From Spinactinospora alkalitolerans (GTDB taxonomy: Bacteria > Actinomycetota > Actinomycetes > Streptosporangiales > Streptosporangiaceae), in NCBI RefSeq assembly GCF_013408795.1, contig NZ_JACCCC010000001.1:6138001-6202000 (forward strand): a stretch of 64,000 nucleotides of DNA. Direction: 5' to 3'. Under the pieces are notes generated by a model. The model was not told the DNA's origin, ran no database searches, and saw only the letters and a list, made by a program, of their open reading frames with translations. Shown piece after piece: positions 26,651 to 35,214 of this stretch; position 1 is the first letter of the stretch, and every line of letters begins with the position of its first letter. A program made the position numbers and the translations under genes.

Positions 26651-27237
26651 TATCTCCCCGGCCGACTTCTCACGTTCGGCCTTACGTTCGGGGAATGGGA
26701 GGTCCCCACAGCGGGGTGCCGTCGGGTGCGGCGATTGCCCTGGACTTGAACCAGCCGGCGCGAGGACGAAGGTGACAATAGCGCTCGGGGTTCAGGAGTC
26801 CACGCGGCCTTCCGCATGCACCCCTCAAGGACACGACTGTAGAAGCGGGCATCGACAGGATGCCTACTCATCGAGCCTTGGCTACCGCGTTCGCGAGGCA
26901 GGGTGGGAGTTCCAGGCGTGGAACCGCAGCGCCGCCGGCGCTGCGCGCACCGCGACGGCCGCCCCATGCGCGAACCCGATCGTCAAGCATCGGTCAGGAT
27001 ATTCAGCCACACACTCCAGCACCTTCTGATCGAGTCATTCAGCCATCGAGTACCTGGATCTATGAGCGGAACCGGTTGATACGTCTGATGGGAGCCCCTC
27101 GGGAGCCCTGGAGTTCTGGGCACCATACGCCACCGTCTGGACACCGCAGCACACTTCGGCATCCCTGACCAGCGAGAACACCAGATTTATCGACGGCCCT
27201 CGACACAATCAAGTACCGCCTAAAACGGAACATCTCG
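26651..27237. other. Right end of the tRNA island, no gene recognised
   Basis: About 590 bases without a coding region I can support. It contains the repeat at 26867-26998 and ends at the second att copy. Confidence 0.5.
26867..26998. repeat. 132-base dispersed imperfect repeat, copy 1
   Basis: From CTCATCGAG to GGTCAGG it matches 61854-61985 along its whole length with scattered substitutions and no net length change. Function unknown. Confidence 0.65.
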
Positions 27238-27283
27238 GACTACGGATCAGAAGGTTGGGGGTTCGAATCCTCCCGAGCGCGCC
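27238..27283 (+). repeat. att direct repeat, right copy
   Basis: Identical to the 46 bases at 19819-19864. The preceding bases do not continue the tRNA, so this is a displaced tRNA 3' end marking the island's right junction. Confidence 0.85.
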
Positions 27284-27346
27284 CAGGTCAAAGGCCGGTT
27301 CCGTCTTCGGAACCGGCCTTTGTGCTGACACCCTTGCTAACACGCG

Positions 27347-27769
27347 CTATCCGGCGTCGCCGACGATGTCGGCGAAGGTGCCGGCAACGGCGGCCACCTG
27401 CTCGTCGACCACGTGCGCGTAGGCCCGCAGCGTGATCGAGGGATCCCCGTGCCCGAGCCGCGCGGCGACCACGTGAGTCGGGACGCCGGCCAGCAGCAGC
27501 GTCGCCGCGTGGACGTGCCGCAGACCGTGCGGCCGGGCGCACGCCGGCGGCTCGGCCGGTTCGTTGTGGCGCCGGATGAGCGTGGACATCAGCGACGACA
27601 CCCCTTCGGGACACACCGGATCGCCCCACCCGGTCGTGAAGATGTAGTCGCCGGCCCCCCGCCACTCCTCCCCCGCCGCCGAACGGTCGGCCTCCTGGGC
27701 CCCGTGGTGCGCCTTGAGGACCGCCGCCGTGCCCGCATCGATGCGCGCCCGGCTTCCCAAGGTGCGAGT
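27347..27769 (-). pseudogene. Tyrosine recombinase (integrase), C-terminal remnant
   Basis: The - frame encodes the catalytic half of a phage-type integrase: DAGTAAVLKAHHG, then RPHGLRHVHAATLLLAGVP (His-x-x-Arg box), LGHGDPSITLRAYAHV (second His and the Tyr nucleophile). The N-terminal DNA-binding part and the first catalytic Arg are missing; upstream the frame runs into an unrelated aminotransferase remnant. It ends 64 bases from the att copy, as island integrases usually do. Confidence 0.7.
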
Positions 27770-28450
27770 GAGGCGGCGGGCGAGACAGGTCCCGTTCGTC
27801 TCGGCCGCGGGCAGGAGGCCTTCGCACAGGATGTGGTGCGCGGCGTTGACGGCGATGGCCGGAGCGAAGGGATGCGGCGCTTCCGGGCCCTGCCGGGCTT
27901 CGCGCCGGGCACGTCCGGCCAGCTCTTCGGTGGCGAGCAGCAGCCCGAAGCCGCCGTAGCCCGCCACGCTCGGCCGGGACCAGGACGGGCCGCACGCCGA
28001 GGGCGCCGCCGCCGGTGAAGACCTCGGGTCCGGCGTGGCTGATCTGGACGTGCACGACCACGCCGAACGTCTGGTCACCGGCACGCGCGGCCGTGCTCGG
28101 CGACCTCGCGCAGGCATCCCTGGGCGTGGTCACTCGAGGGGACCTCGACGGTGTGCTCCCATCCCAGCAGGGGCCGCAGGTCCTCCGCGAGCCGCTGTCG
28201 GGGCAGGGAGGTCCAGCCTTCGGGAAGGGTCGGCAGCCTCGGGGCGCGGCTGAGGCCGGGCAGGCAGTCCCCAGCCGTACCCCAGGACGGCCCGGTCGTC
28301 CGCGGCGGTGGCGTCCAGCAGCCGCCGTCCGTCCGGAGCGTGGACGTAGGGCCCGTCGCCGGCGAGCGCACGGGAGGCCGTGGTGGCGGTGCCGACCCGA
28401 GAGGGGAGGGAGACCGGCGGCAGTTCCCTTGGGGGGAAGGGACGCTGCAT
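27770..28450 (-). pseudogene. Class III aminotransferase remnant with several frameshifts
   Basis: Pieces of one protein are spread over three - strand frames: GDGPYVHAPDGRRLLDATA near 28360, LAEDLRPLLGWEHTVEVPSS near 28150, GDQTFGVVVHVQISHAG near 28060, then GYGGFGLLLATEEL and NAAHHILCEGLLPAAETN near 27900. The order and motifs fit a class III PLP aminotransferase. At least two frame changes and loss of the C-terminus make it non-functional. Assignment is by motif memory, not alignment. Confidence 0.45.
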
Positions 28451-28549
28451 GCCTCCACCACGGCGGCTTGAGCGGCGGCCGCAGCCGCCTGACATGAGTA
28501 GGGATCGGGGTGTTCCCGGTGGGAGAAGACTGCGCGCCCGTAGGGCCTC

Positions 28550-28976
28550 GACCATCGGGAATGTCTCTCCGGAGGGCAGCACGAACCACACCGGCTTGCC
28601 CGTACCGAGCGGGGACGTCCCGCACAGCCCGCCGGAGAGCGCCGTGACCGCGGGCAGCCCGCGCCCGCCTTCCTGCTCGGGGCCGATGCCGCCTACGGGG
28701 ACCGGCGAGGGCAGCAGCAGACGCCCCGGCCGCGCGTCGCAGACCTCCACGATCACGCACCCCGCACCCCAGCACGCTGGGCCGCGCCACCAGGCTGATC
28801 GGCGCCCTGCCGTAGCGCACCGCATTGGTCACCAGCTCACTGGCCATCAGCTCGGCGTCACCGGCCAGACCACGCGGCACACTCAACTCGTCCAGCCGGG
28901 CTTTCAGGCGCCGGCGCGCATCAGCGACGTCTTCCTCATCGCGCGTTTCCCAACGCGCCAGCACATTGGCATCCAT
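28550..28976 (-). pseudogene. HATPase (anti-sigma/RsbW-like) regulator, frameshifted
   Basis: It starts ATG 28976 with GGAGGGG upstream: MDANVLARWETRDEEDVADA, then the N box ELMASELVTNAVRYGRAP. Near 28760 the frame changes. The other frame then gives VIVEVCDARPGR, EQEGGRGLPAVTALS (G box) and KPVWFVL, the expected C-terminal half. A one-base indel is the simplest cause. Such proteins often sit divergent to XRE-DUF5753 genes in actinomycetes, as here. Confidence 0.7.
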
Positions 28977-29052
28977 AACCCCTCCCAAGAGGCGAGCAAC
29001 ACTCGGTGATGGAGTGATCACTGCGTTCGCCCACCACAGGATGCACGCACTC

Positions 29053-29083
29053 TTTACTGAGCGTAATCTTTACGCTCAGTAAA
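29053..29083. promoter_or_regulatory. Palindrome between divergent HATPase and XRE genes
   Basis: TTTACTGAGCGTAA, three bases, then TTACGCTCAGTAAA: a perfect 14-3-14 inverted repeat. It covers the likely promoter of the XRE gene and is a good candidate for its own binding site. Confidence 0.65.
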
Positions 29084-29136
29084 TATGGCAAGCTGAGTGT
29101 GCCCGCCTCGGGCGCACAACATCCGGGAGGTACTCA

Positions 29137-29997
29137 TTGATCGGGGACGAGCCGTCACTACGGCAGCGCTGGCTGGGGAACCGACTGGCCGAACTGCGCC
29201 ATGACACCGGCTTCTCGCTGCAGGAGGCCTCACGCCGCGCGGAGCGCTCCACCGCGTCCTTGAGCCGGATCGAGAACGGCCTGGTGGCGCTTCCGCCCCG
29301 GGACGTGCGCCCGCTGCTGGAGGCCTACAACGTGACCGACACCGACCTGCGCGAGACCCTGATCGCGGTGGCCGGGGAAGTCCAGGCCGAGCGACGCGGC
29401 TGGTGGGTCGAGCACGATGACGGGCTCTCCCCCTCCTACCTCGACCTGGTGCGCCTGGAGGCCACCGCCACTCGCATCAGCACGTTCGAGGTCGGCGTGC
29501 TCCCGGGGCTGCTGCAGCACGAGGGGTACGCCCGGGCCGCTGTCCAGGCCACCAGCGGCACCGCTCTCAGCGACAGCGAGCTGGACCAGTTCGTCTCCGT
29601 ACGCAAGCAGCGCCAGCAGATCCTCGTTCGGGATGAAGACCCTGTCGCCTTCCACGCCGTGGTGCATGAGGCCCTGCTGCACCAGCGGCTCGGCGGCTCG
29701 GACGTTTTCACCGCCCAGCTCGAACATCTGCTGGAGTGCACCAAGCGGCCCAACATCACGGTGCAGGTCCTGCCCCTGGCGACCAGCGCCCATCCGGCGT
29801 TGGTCGGAGCCTTCACCGTGCTCGGCATGAGCCGACTCGAATTCGTGCACGTCGAGCTCATGACCAGTGACGTCTACATCGAGGACACCGTCGGCGTCCA
29901 GCGCTACCAGGACGCGTTCACCGCCCTGAGCGATCTGGCACTGTCCCCGGATGAATCGGCCCGGCTGATCGTTGACAAAATCGACATAGCGACGTGA
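29137..29997 (+). CDS. XRE regulator with DUF5753 domain
   Basis: 286 residues from TTG 29137, nine bases after GGGAGG. The N-terminal HTH_3 domain (LAELRHDTGFSLQEASRRAE, SLSRIENGL) is followed by the DUF5753 sensor-like domain (STFEVGVLPGLLQHEGYARA; PNITVQVLPLATSAHPAL). Proteins of this type are nearly always paired with a small DUF397 protein, present here 29 bases downstream. They are proposed to form regulator/antitoxin-like pairs. The palindrome at 29053-29083 is a probable operator. Confidence 0.88.
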   Translation: MIGDEPSLRQRWLGNRLAELRHDTGFSLQEASRRAERSTASLSRIENGLVALPPRDVRPLLEAYNVTDTDLRETLIAVAGEVQAERRGWWVEHDDGLSPSYLDLVRLEATATRISTFEVGVLPGLLQHEGYARAAVQATSGTALSDSELDQFVSVRKQRQQILVRDEDPVAFHAVVHEALLHQRLGGSDVFTAQLEHLLECTKRPNITVQVLPLATSAHPALVGAFTVLGMSRLEFVHVELMTSDVYIEDTVGVQRYQDAFTALSDLALSPDESARLIVDKIDIAT

Positions 29998-30026
29998 AGA
30001 GACCCAGACAGGGCAAGGTGAACACG

Positions 30027-30212
30027 ATGACGGACATCCGCTGGCGGAAGAGCAGCTACAGCACCGCACAGAGCAACTGCGTAGAAGTCGCCGAGCTGCC
30101 CTCGGGCCGGTACGGGATCCGCGACTCTAAGACTCTTTCCGCCCCGGCGCTCTTCGTCCCCGCCCCGGAGTGGTCCGCGTTCATCAAGGCAGTTGAAGCC
30201 ATCGGGCTCTGA
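30027..30212 (+). CDS. DUF397 protein
   Basis: 61 residues: DIRWRKSSYSTAQSNCVEVA, RDSKTLSAPALFVPAPEWSAFI, the full DUF397 signature (WRKSSYS...NCVEV...RDSK...W..F). It partners the preceding XRE-DUF5753 gene. ATG 30027 has AAGG seven bases upstream. Confidence 0.88.
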   Translation: MTDIRWRKSSYSTAQSNCVEVAELPSGRYGIRDSKTLSAPALFVPAPEWSAFIKAVEAIGL

Positions 30213-30343
30213 GTATTCCGCTGGCCGAGTGGCGATCAGCTTCACTCGAACAGTTGAACGTAAGCCGGTCTACCAGTAGGGCCACATCATCAAGGAAATG
30301 CACGCATTCCTGATAGAGGTCCCACTCGCCCGCATGGCCCTCT

Positions 30344-30769
30344 TTACTCCTCAGGCGGGGAACCTGAAACCAGGGAGAACCAAGCAGATCGGGGCTCGAA
30401 GATTTCCCCCATACCCACCATAGCTTTACATGCGCGATAGACAGACTCTCGCCCACCGAAATAGTCGGGGTCTACACTTATAATATAGTTAAGCACTCTC
30501 CATGAATCGAATATTGGTCTCCCGTCAGAAAGGAAGTCGACGTCCACCTCACGCCCGTCAGCATGAGAAAACCGGCACCCAGCACCATGGACTACATAGT
30601 GGACACCGCTCCTCGTCACCCCTTCCTTAGGGAGTATTTTTCTGCGCGCTAGCCTGTGGACATCAGACAAGGATGCCACTAGAAGCAAATCATTCTTCAC
30701 AGTGGACTCCATGTACGCCAAGAGCTTGCCGAAGCCCCTAACGTACTCGCAATCGCCCGAGCTACTCAC
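30344..30769 (-). CDS. Candidate immunity protein for the ParB-tip toxin
   Basis: 141 residues, visibly more A/T-rich than the chromosome. No signal peptide or membrane helix. It starts GTG 30769, nine bases after the toxin stop, on the same strand; this is the standard place for an immunity gene. I do not recognise a named family with confidence, though the centre (HGAGCRFSHADGREVDVDF, then FDSWRVLNYI) resembles small cytosolic immunity-like proteins of unknown function. Confidence 0.62.
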   Translation of the reverse strand: MSSSGDCEYVRGFGKLLAYMESTVKNDLLLVASLSDVHRLARRKILPKEGVTRSGVHYVVHGAGCRFSHADGREVDVDFLSDGRPIFDSWRVLNYIISVDPDYFGGRESVYRACKAMVGMGEIFEPRSAWFSLVSGSPPEE

Positions 30770-30778
30770 ATGGCCATC

Positions 30779-32572
30779 CTAGCGAATCTTATCCCCCGGG
30801 GCATTTGCATATGCATCAATGACATCGTCTGGCCCGTCGTACCCAAAGCTCGCCAACTCTTCTTCCGATATTTGCTGGTACGGAACCCTGTCCAAGCCGG
30901 CGTGCTTTGCTGCTGCAACTCGATGGTGACCGTCGATTATGTAATTCTGGCCATTGATTCCGAATACCCTCACGGGAGGACCGTTCCATCCGTTAACTCG
31001 CATGTCCTCCGCCAGCCTTCCAACCCTCCTGCTTCCAGAGTTACCTCGGATTGCCTCTGTGCGGCTCAGTTCGAACGGATCTGCATTTCCACACAACCCA
31101 TCGTTGTGTACGAGGAGGTCTGTTTTGCCGACCGCGACGTGGTAGGTGTGCAGGTCGGCGATGGTGAGGTTGTGGACCTGCTGGTTGTGGGCGGTCCAGG
31201 TTTGGGTTGCCTGGATCTGTACCCAGGTGCCGGCGCTGGTTTGCAGCCAGGTGCCGGGCTGGAGGTCGGCGGCCTCGATCCAGGCGCGGTATTGCGGGGC
31301 CCAGAAGGGGTGGGCATCAGTGGCGGTGACGGTGTCGATGCCACCGGAGGAATCGGTGATGGTGAGTTGGACGAGGGTCTTCTCGCCGTTGCTGCTGATC
31401 AGGCGGGTGACCTGGCGGGGGCCGGTCTGGCCGGTGTCGGGGTCGGCGGCCAGCACCTCCTCACCCACCGCGATGTCTTCGATCGGTGTGGTGCTGCCGT
31501 CGGCGAGCAGGACCGGGGTGCCGGGAACGAAGCTGTTGGTGCGGCAATTGGGCGCGCCGGAGTCGCGGTCGCCGTCGCTGCCGTCGTTGTTGTCGTCTGG
31601 CCGGTTGGCGGGGGCCTCGCCGCCGGCCCGGGTGGTGCCCTCGCCTCCGCTGTCTTGGGGCCGGTCGGGAGCGCGCGGGGTGTCGGGGGTGTCGGGGAGG
31701 CCTTTGAGGATTTTGCCGAGTTTGCCTCCGGTGCCCAGGCCGGGCACGAGCATGCTGCCGAGGTTGTAGCCGCCGCGCGCGATCGCGGCGTCCCATTCGC
31801 CGTCTCGGGCGTAGTCCACGACGTCCTCATCGGCGATCATGCGGGTGTTGCCGCCGAGGCTGAAGGGGGAGTCCCACAGCGCGAACTTTCCGGCGTCCAG
31901 GGCCAGCCCGCCCAGCGCGCCGGCCCGGTCGCCTTCGTGCCAGCGCTGGGCGAAGGCCTGGACGTCTTCTTCGGCGTTGGTCTTGATGGTGTCGTGGACG
32001 CCGCCGACCGCCCCGGTGACGGTCTCCCAGGGGTTCAGGGCGCTGTCGACGGTGTCGGCCACGTCGCGCTTGATCCCGCCCCAGATCCCCTCGCCAAGGA
32101 TGTCGCCGGCGTGGTCGAGGAACCCCTCATCCTCTTCCTGGGGCTCTTGGCCGGCCGGGGCAGACTCGGGCGGGTCGTCGTTGCCGGCGGGCTCTACCTC
32201 AGGGGCCCCTTCGGCGACGTCCCCGCCTTCTTGGCCTCCCTCATGGCCGCCCTGGCTGTCCTGGCCGGAGGAGTCTTCACCGGAAGGCGCCTCCTGGCCA
32301 GGGTCGACACCGCCCGGGGGCGAGGAGGCGCCGGGATCGGACGGACCGCCCGGGTCCGCGGAGTTCCCAGTGCTGCCGGGGCCGTCGGCGGTCTCGATAC
32401 CGGAACCACCTGGAGCGAACACCGAAGCCACCGCGCTCTCGATCCCGCTGCGGATCATCTGCGGCAGACCGGAGCCCAACAGCATCGAGGCGATACCGGC
32501 TACCAGTAGAACGACTGCGGTGTATTCGACAAAGGACGCGCCACGCTCGGGATCGTGGATTCTTCGCAGCAA
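30779..32572 (-). CDS. Flp-pilin-like/Hint polymorphic toxin with ParB-like C-terminus
   Basis: 597 residues from TTG 32572. Residues 1-50 look like a class IVb prepilin: DPERG|ASFVEYTAVVLLV, with Glu+5 and Tyr+6 after the cleavage Gly, then a hydrophobic helix. A Gly/Pro/Asp/Glu-rich linker follows (50-150), then a helical domain (150-300) and a Hint domain from Cys343 to VHN (488-490): SFVPGTPVLLADGS, DAHPFWA, DLHTYHVAVG. The tip (491-597) carries a ParB/Srx-like fold: PVRVFGINGQNYIIDGHHRV. Hint would release the tip, probably a nuclease. Export by a Tad/prepilin-type route is inferred. Adjacent immunity gene supports toxin function. Confidence 0.78.
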   Translation of the reverse strand: MLRRIHDPERGASFVEYTAVVLLVAGIASMLLGSGLPQMIRSGIESAVASVFAPGGSGIETADGPGSTGNSADPGGPSDPGASSPPGGVDPGQEAPSGEDSSGQDSQGGHEGGQEGGDVAEGAPEVEPAGNDDPPESAPAGQEPQEEDEGFLDHAGDILGEGIWGGIKRDVADTVDSALNPWETVTGAVGGVHDTIKTNAEEDVQAFAQRWHEGDRAGALGGLALDAGKFALWDSPFSLGGNTRMIADEDVVDYARDGEWDAAIARGGYNLGSMLVPGLGTGGKLGKILKGLPDTPDTPRAPDRPQDSGGEGTTRAGGEAPANRPDDNNDGSDGDRDSGAPNCRTNSFVPGTPVLLADGSTTPIEDIAVGEEVLAADPDTGQTGPRQVTRLISSNGEKTLVQLTITDSSGGIDTVTATDAHPFWAPQYRAWIEAADLQPGTWLQTSAGTWVQIQATQTWTAHNQQVHNLTIADLHTYHVAVGKTDLLVHNDGLCGNADPFELSRTEAIRGNSGSRRVGRLAEDMRVNGWNGPPVRVFGINGQNYIIDGHHRVAAAKHAGLDRVPYQQISEEELASFGYDGPDDVIDAYANAPGDKIR

Positions 32573-32573
32573 A
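31103..32573 (-). repeat. Long repeat, copy 1 (shared N-terminal and Hint region)
   Basis: About 1.47 kb nearly identical over long stretches to 59762-61262. Similarity stops abruptly at the codons for the Hint end (VHN) next to the toxin tip. Differences concentrate in the acidic linkers. Confidence 0.85.
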
Positions 32574-32709
32574 GACGTTCACCGGTTTGTCAGGGGGCAA
32601 AGACGACAAGCCGGTCAAGTGTAACGAAGCGGCCACACACGGCGACAGGACTTATCGGCCCGTAGCCACGCGCTTTGGCGCTCTGATTGGACGCGTCGAT
32701 CGAATCCTG

Positions 32710-33081
32710 CTATTGCGCGGCGCGCTCACGGAAGAATCGCCGCGAGGGCGCCCGCAGCAGGAACACCAAGGTCAGGATCGGGATCAGCATCTGCGTGATC
32801 CCCTGGACGCCTTCGCTGAGGTTGCCCACTGCCAGGAACAGGTTCAGCGCCTGCAGCACCGCGATTGACCAGAACAGGACAGGCCCGCCCCGCGGCAGCC
32901 GCAGCCCGAAGATCAGCGACAGCACCCCGGGAAACACCGCCCACAGCAGCGCACCGACCACCGCATCGGTGACGGCTTCGACCAGCACCAGCGCCGCCAC
33001 CACCCCCACCGCCGACAGCCCTGCCAGCACGAACAGCAGGATCCGCACGACCTTCAGATCAGTGGGCAGTTGGCGTTTCAC
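32710..33081 (-). CDS. Four-helix membrane protein associated with the toxin, copy 1
   Basis: 123 residues from GTG 33081, eight bases after GGAGG. Four hydrophobic segments: LLFVLAGLSAVGVVAAL, VVGALLWAVFPGVLSLIFGL, PVLFWSIAVLQALNLFLAV and MLIPILTLVFLL; the C-terminus is basic (RRFFRERAAQ). It is 137 bases upstream of the toxin on the same strand and has a near-identical homologue in the same position at 61390-61761. A role in toxin insertion, export or producer protection is possible; no family is recognised. Confidence 0.75.
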   Translation of the reverse strand: MKRQLPTDLKVVRILLFVLAGLSAVGVVAALVLVEAVTDAVVGALLWAVFPGVLSLIFGLRLPRGGPVLFWSIAVLQALNLFLAVGNLSEGVQGITQMLIPILTLVFLLRAPSRRFFRERAAQ

Positions 33082-33241
33082 AGAAGAGACCTCCACGGCA
33101 GCTCAAAAGGCGCCCGCAAACGTAGCGAAGAGAGTGCAAGCCGTCACCAAAGACACCTTAAGCGGAGGAAAGCACCGCAGCGGCAAAGACGGGGGCGTTC
33201 GCGCAGCGCTCAGCCTGAGCCGATGCGAGACCGCGGGTAAC

Positions 33242-33778
33242 TCACTCCCGATCGATTCGGATCGCCATGAGATAGAGGAGCGCGTTCATGGTGGTGCCCG
33301 AGACAAGCTCGCGTTCGGCGATCAGTTCCGGCACGCGGGCGAGCGGAACCCAGTCGATGCGCTCGGCCTCCCAGTCCTCCTCCGGTTCTCCGACGTGCTC
33401 GGCGGTCTCGGCGAGGAAGATGTGGTGTTCGGAGTCCGATATCCCGCTGGAGGGCTGGACGTAGACGAGGGGGCGCAGGCCGCCGGGCCGCCATCCGGTC
33501 TCCTCCTCGACCTCACGGACCGCCGCGGCTTCCGGAGCCTCGCCGTCCTTGATGCCGCCGATGGGGATCTCATAACCCCAGGAGTCGGTGATGAAGCGGT
33601 GCCGCCACAGCAGCAGCACCTCGTGCTCGTCGTTGATCACGACCGCGCCGGCACCCGGCGCCGAACGGATCACCCGATGGGCCAGGTGGCGTCCTCCGGT
33701 GACCTCCACGTCGGCGAGCCGGATGTCCAGCCACCGGTTCCGGTACAGCGGCTCCTCCGAGTGGACGGTCCAACGCAT
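33242..33778 (-). CDS. NUDIX hydrolase, ADP-ribose pyrophosphatase-like
   Basis: 178 residues from ATG 33778 (GGAG seven bases upstream; longer frames give no similarity). A complete NUDIX box is present: GGIKDGEAPEAAAVREVEEE followed by TG. The opening LYRNRWLDIRLADVEV and the downstream Pro-containing loop (LVYVQPSSG) fit ADP-ribose/nucleoside-sugar pyrophosphatases. Possible role in nucleotide-sugar turnover. Confidence 0.86.
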   Translation of the reverse strand: MRWTVHSEEPLYRNRWLDIRLADVEVTGGRHLAHRVIRSAPGAGAVVINDEHEVLLLWRHRFITDSWGYEIPIGGIKDGEAPEAAAVREVEEETGWRPGGLRPLVYVQPSSGISDSEHHIFLAETAEHVGEPEEDWEAERIDWVPLARVPELIAERELVSGTTMNALLYLMAIRIDRE

Positions 33779-33835
33779 GCGACGGCTCCTCGGGCCCGAC
33801 TCCTGGTCCACGCCCAGACAACCACGGAGAGAGGG

Positions 33836-34045
33836 CGAGTTCCGCATCGACCTCGTCGGAGAACCCCCGTACCTCCGGTTCACCGCTGCGCATGAGCGCC
33901 GACCGCACCGACCGGACACGGTCGTGCAGGCGGCCGGATTCCACTCCCCCTGGCCCGGAGCAGCATCTGCCTCGCGGGTTCGAGCGCTTCGGCCGCGTCT
34001 CCCCGCTAGGCCCGCACGATGGCCAGGCCGGCGTAGCGGTGCACC
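33836..34045 (-). pseudogene. C-terminal TPR-like remnant of an XRE regulator
   Basis: The - strand reads HRYAGLAIVRA, an in-frame TAG, RGDAAEALEPARQMLLRA, then after a frame change RLHDRVRSVRSALMRSGEPE. This is the end of the tetratricopeptide-type XRE regulators often found next to NUDIX genes. It is truncated by the IS at 34048. Confidence 0.5.
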
Positions 34046-34047
34046 TA

Positions 34048-35184
34048 GTGTTCTGAGTCATTAAATCGGTGAAGAACTGGTTGCGATGTTCTCATGGCGG
34101 AACGCGGTAGGCCCAAGAGGCCCCTGGTGGTCAGTGCTGAGGACCGGCGTGTGCTGGAGCAGATCGCGCGCAGACACACATCGGCGCAGGTGATGGCGCA
34201 GCGCGCGCGGATCATTCTGCGCTGCGCCGAAGGCGGCTCCGACGGCGAGGTCGCCGAGGAACTGGGTGTGTGGCCGCAGGCGGTGGGCAGGTGGCGCAAC
34301 CGCTACATCGACGGCGGGCTGGAGGCGCTCTCCGCCAAGGACCGGCCCGGCCAGCCGCGCAAGATCAGCGATGAAAAGGGCGAAGAAGTCATCAGGACGA
34401 CCTTGGCAGAGCCCCCTCCTGACGGGAGAGCGCACTGGTCCACGCGCGTGATGGCCAAAAAGGCAGGGCTGAACCAGACCGCGGTGTCGCGGATCTGGCG
34501 GGCCTTCGGTTTGAAGCCGCATCTGGTCGATGAATGGAAACCCTCCACCGACCCGTTCTTCATCGAGAAGGTCCGCGACGTCACCGGCCTCTACCTCAAC
34601 CCGCCGGAGGCGGCCCTGGTTCTGTGCGTGGACGAGAAACCCCGGATCCAGGCGCTGAACCGCTCGGCCCCGGTGCTGCCGATGATGCCGGCGGTGCCCC
34701 AGCGCCAGACCCATGACTACATCCGCGCAGGCACCACCCCCTGTTCGCCGCCCTGGATGCGGCCTCGGGCACGGTGATCTCCGCCCAGCACCGCCGCCAC
34801 CGCGCCGTGGAGTTCCGCAGGTTCCTCAACCAGATCGACCGGGAAACCCCCGCCGGGCTGGACATCCATCTCATCGTCGACAACTACGGCACGCACAAGG
34901 CGCCGATCATCAAGGACTGGCTGCCGGCCCATCCCCGCTTCCACCTGCATTCCATCCCGACCTATTCCAGTTGGCTGAACCTGGTGGAGCGGTTCTTCGC
35001 CGAGATCACCCGCCGGATGATCCGGCGGGGCACCTGCACCTCGGTCAAGGAACTGGAACTGGCGTTGCAGGCATGGATCGAGGACTGGAACGAGAACCCG
35101 CGCCCGTTTACATGGACCAAGAGCGCCGAGGAGATCTTCGCGACCATCACCGCATATCTTCACCGAATCAACGACTCAGAACAC
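34048..35184 (+). mobile_element. IS630-family insertion sequence, second type, degenerate
   Basis: About 1137 bases with imperfect ~30-base inverted ends (GTGTTCTGAGTC…TCGGTGAAGA). TA precedes the left end (34046-34047) but TG follows the right end, so no target duplication remains. The left flank is an XRE remnant and the right flank cuts an alcohol dehydrogenase gene. Confidence 0.82.
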
Positions 35185-35214
35185 TGGTCCATATCTGAGG
35201 TCAGCGTGATGTGA
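34094..35214 (+). pseudogene. IS630 transposase, frameshifted and read through
   Basis: Frame 1 (34094-34777) has the helix-turn-helix and first Asp (LVLCVDEKPRIQAL). Near 34735 the frame changes within CACCACCCCCTG; the second frame gives FAALDAASGTVISAQH, Asp in HLIVDNYGTHK and Glu in SSWLNLVERFFAE. The normal stop is lacking: GAACACTGG at the IS end is read through, ending at 35214. Probably inactive. Confidence 0.75.

Noticed and set aside
27231-27283. Second tRNA-Arg gene
   Set aside because: Only the 3' 46 bases are present; the acceptor 5' half and D arm are missing, so it is an att copy.
27288-29021. Single 577-residue protein
   Set aside because: Starts as a HATPase, ends out of frame through aminotransferase and integrase remnants; frame changes show it is a chance fusion.
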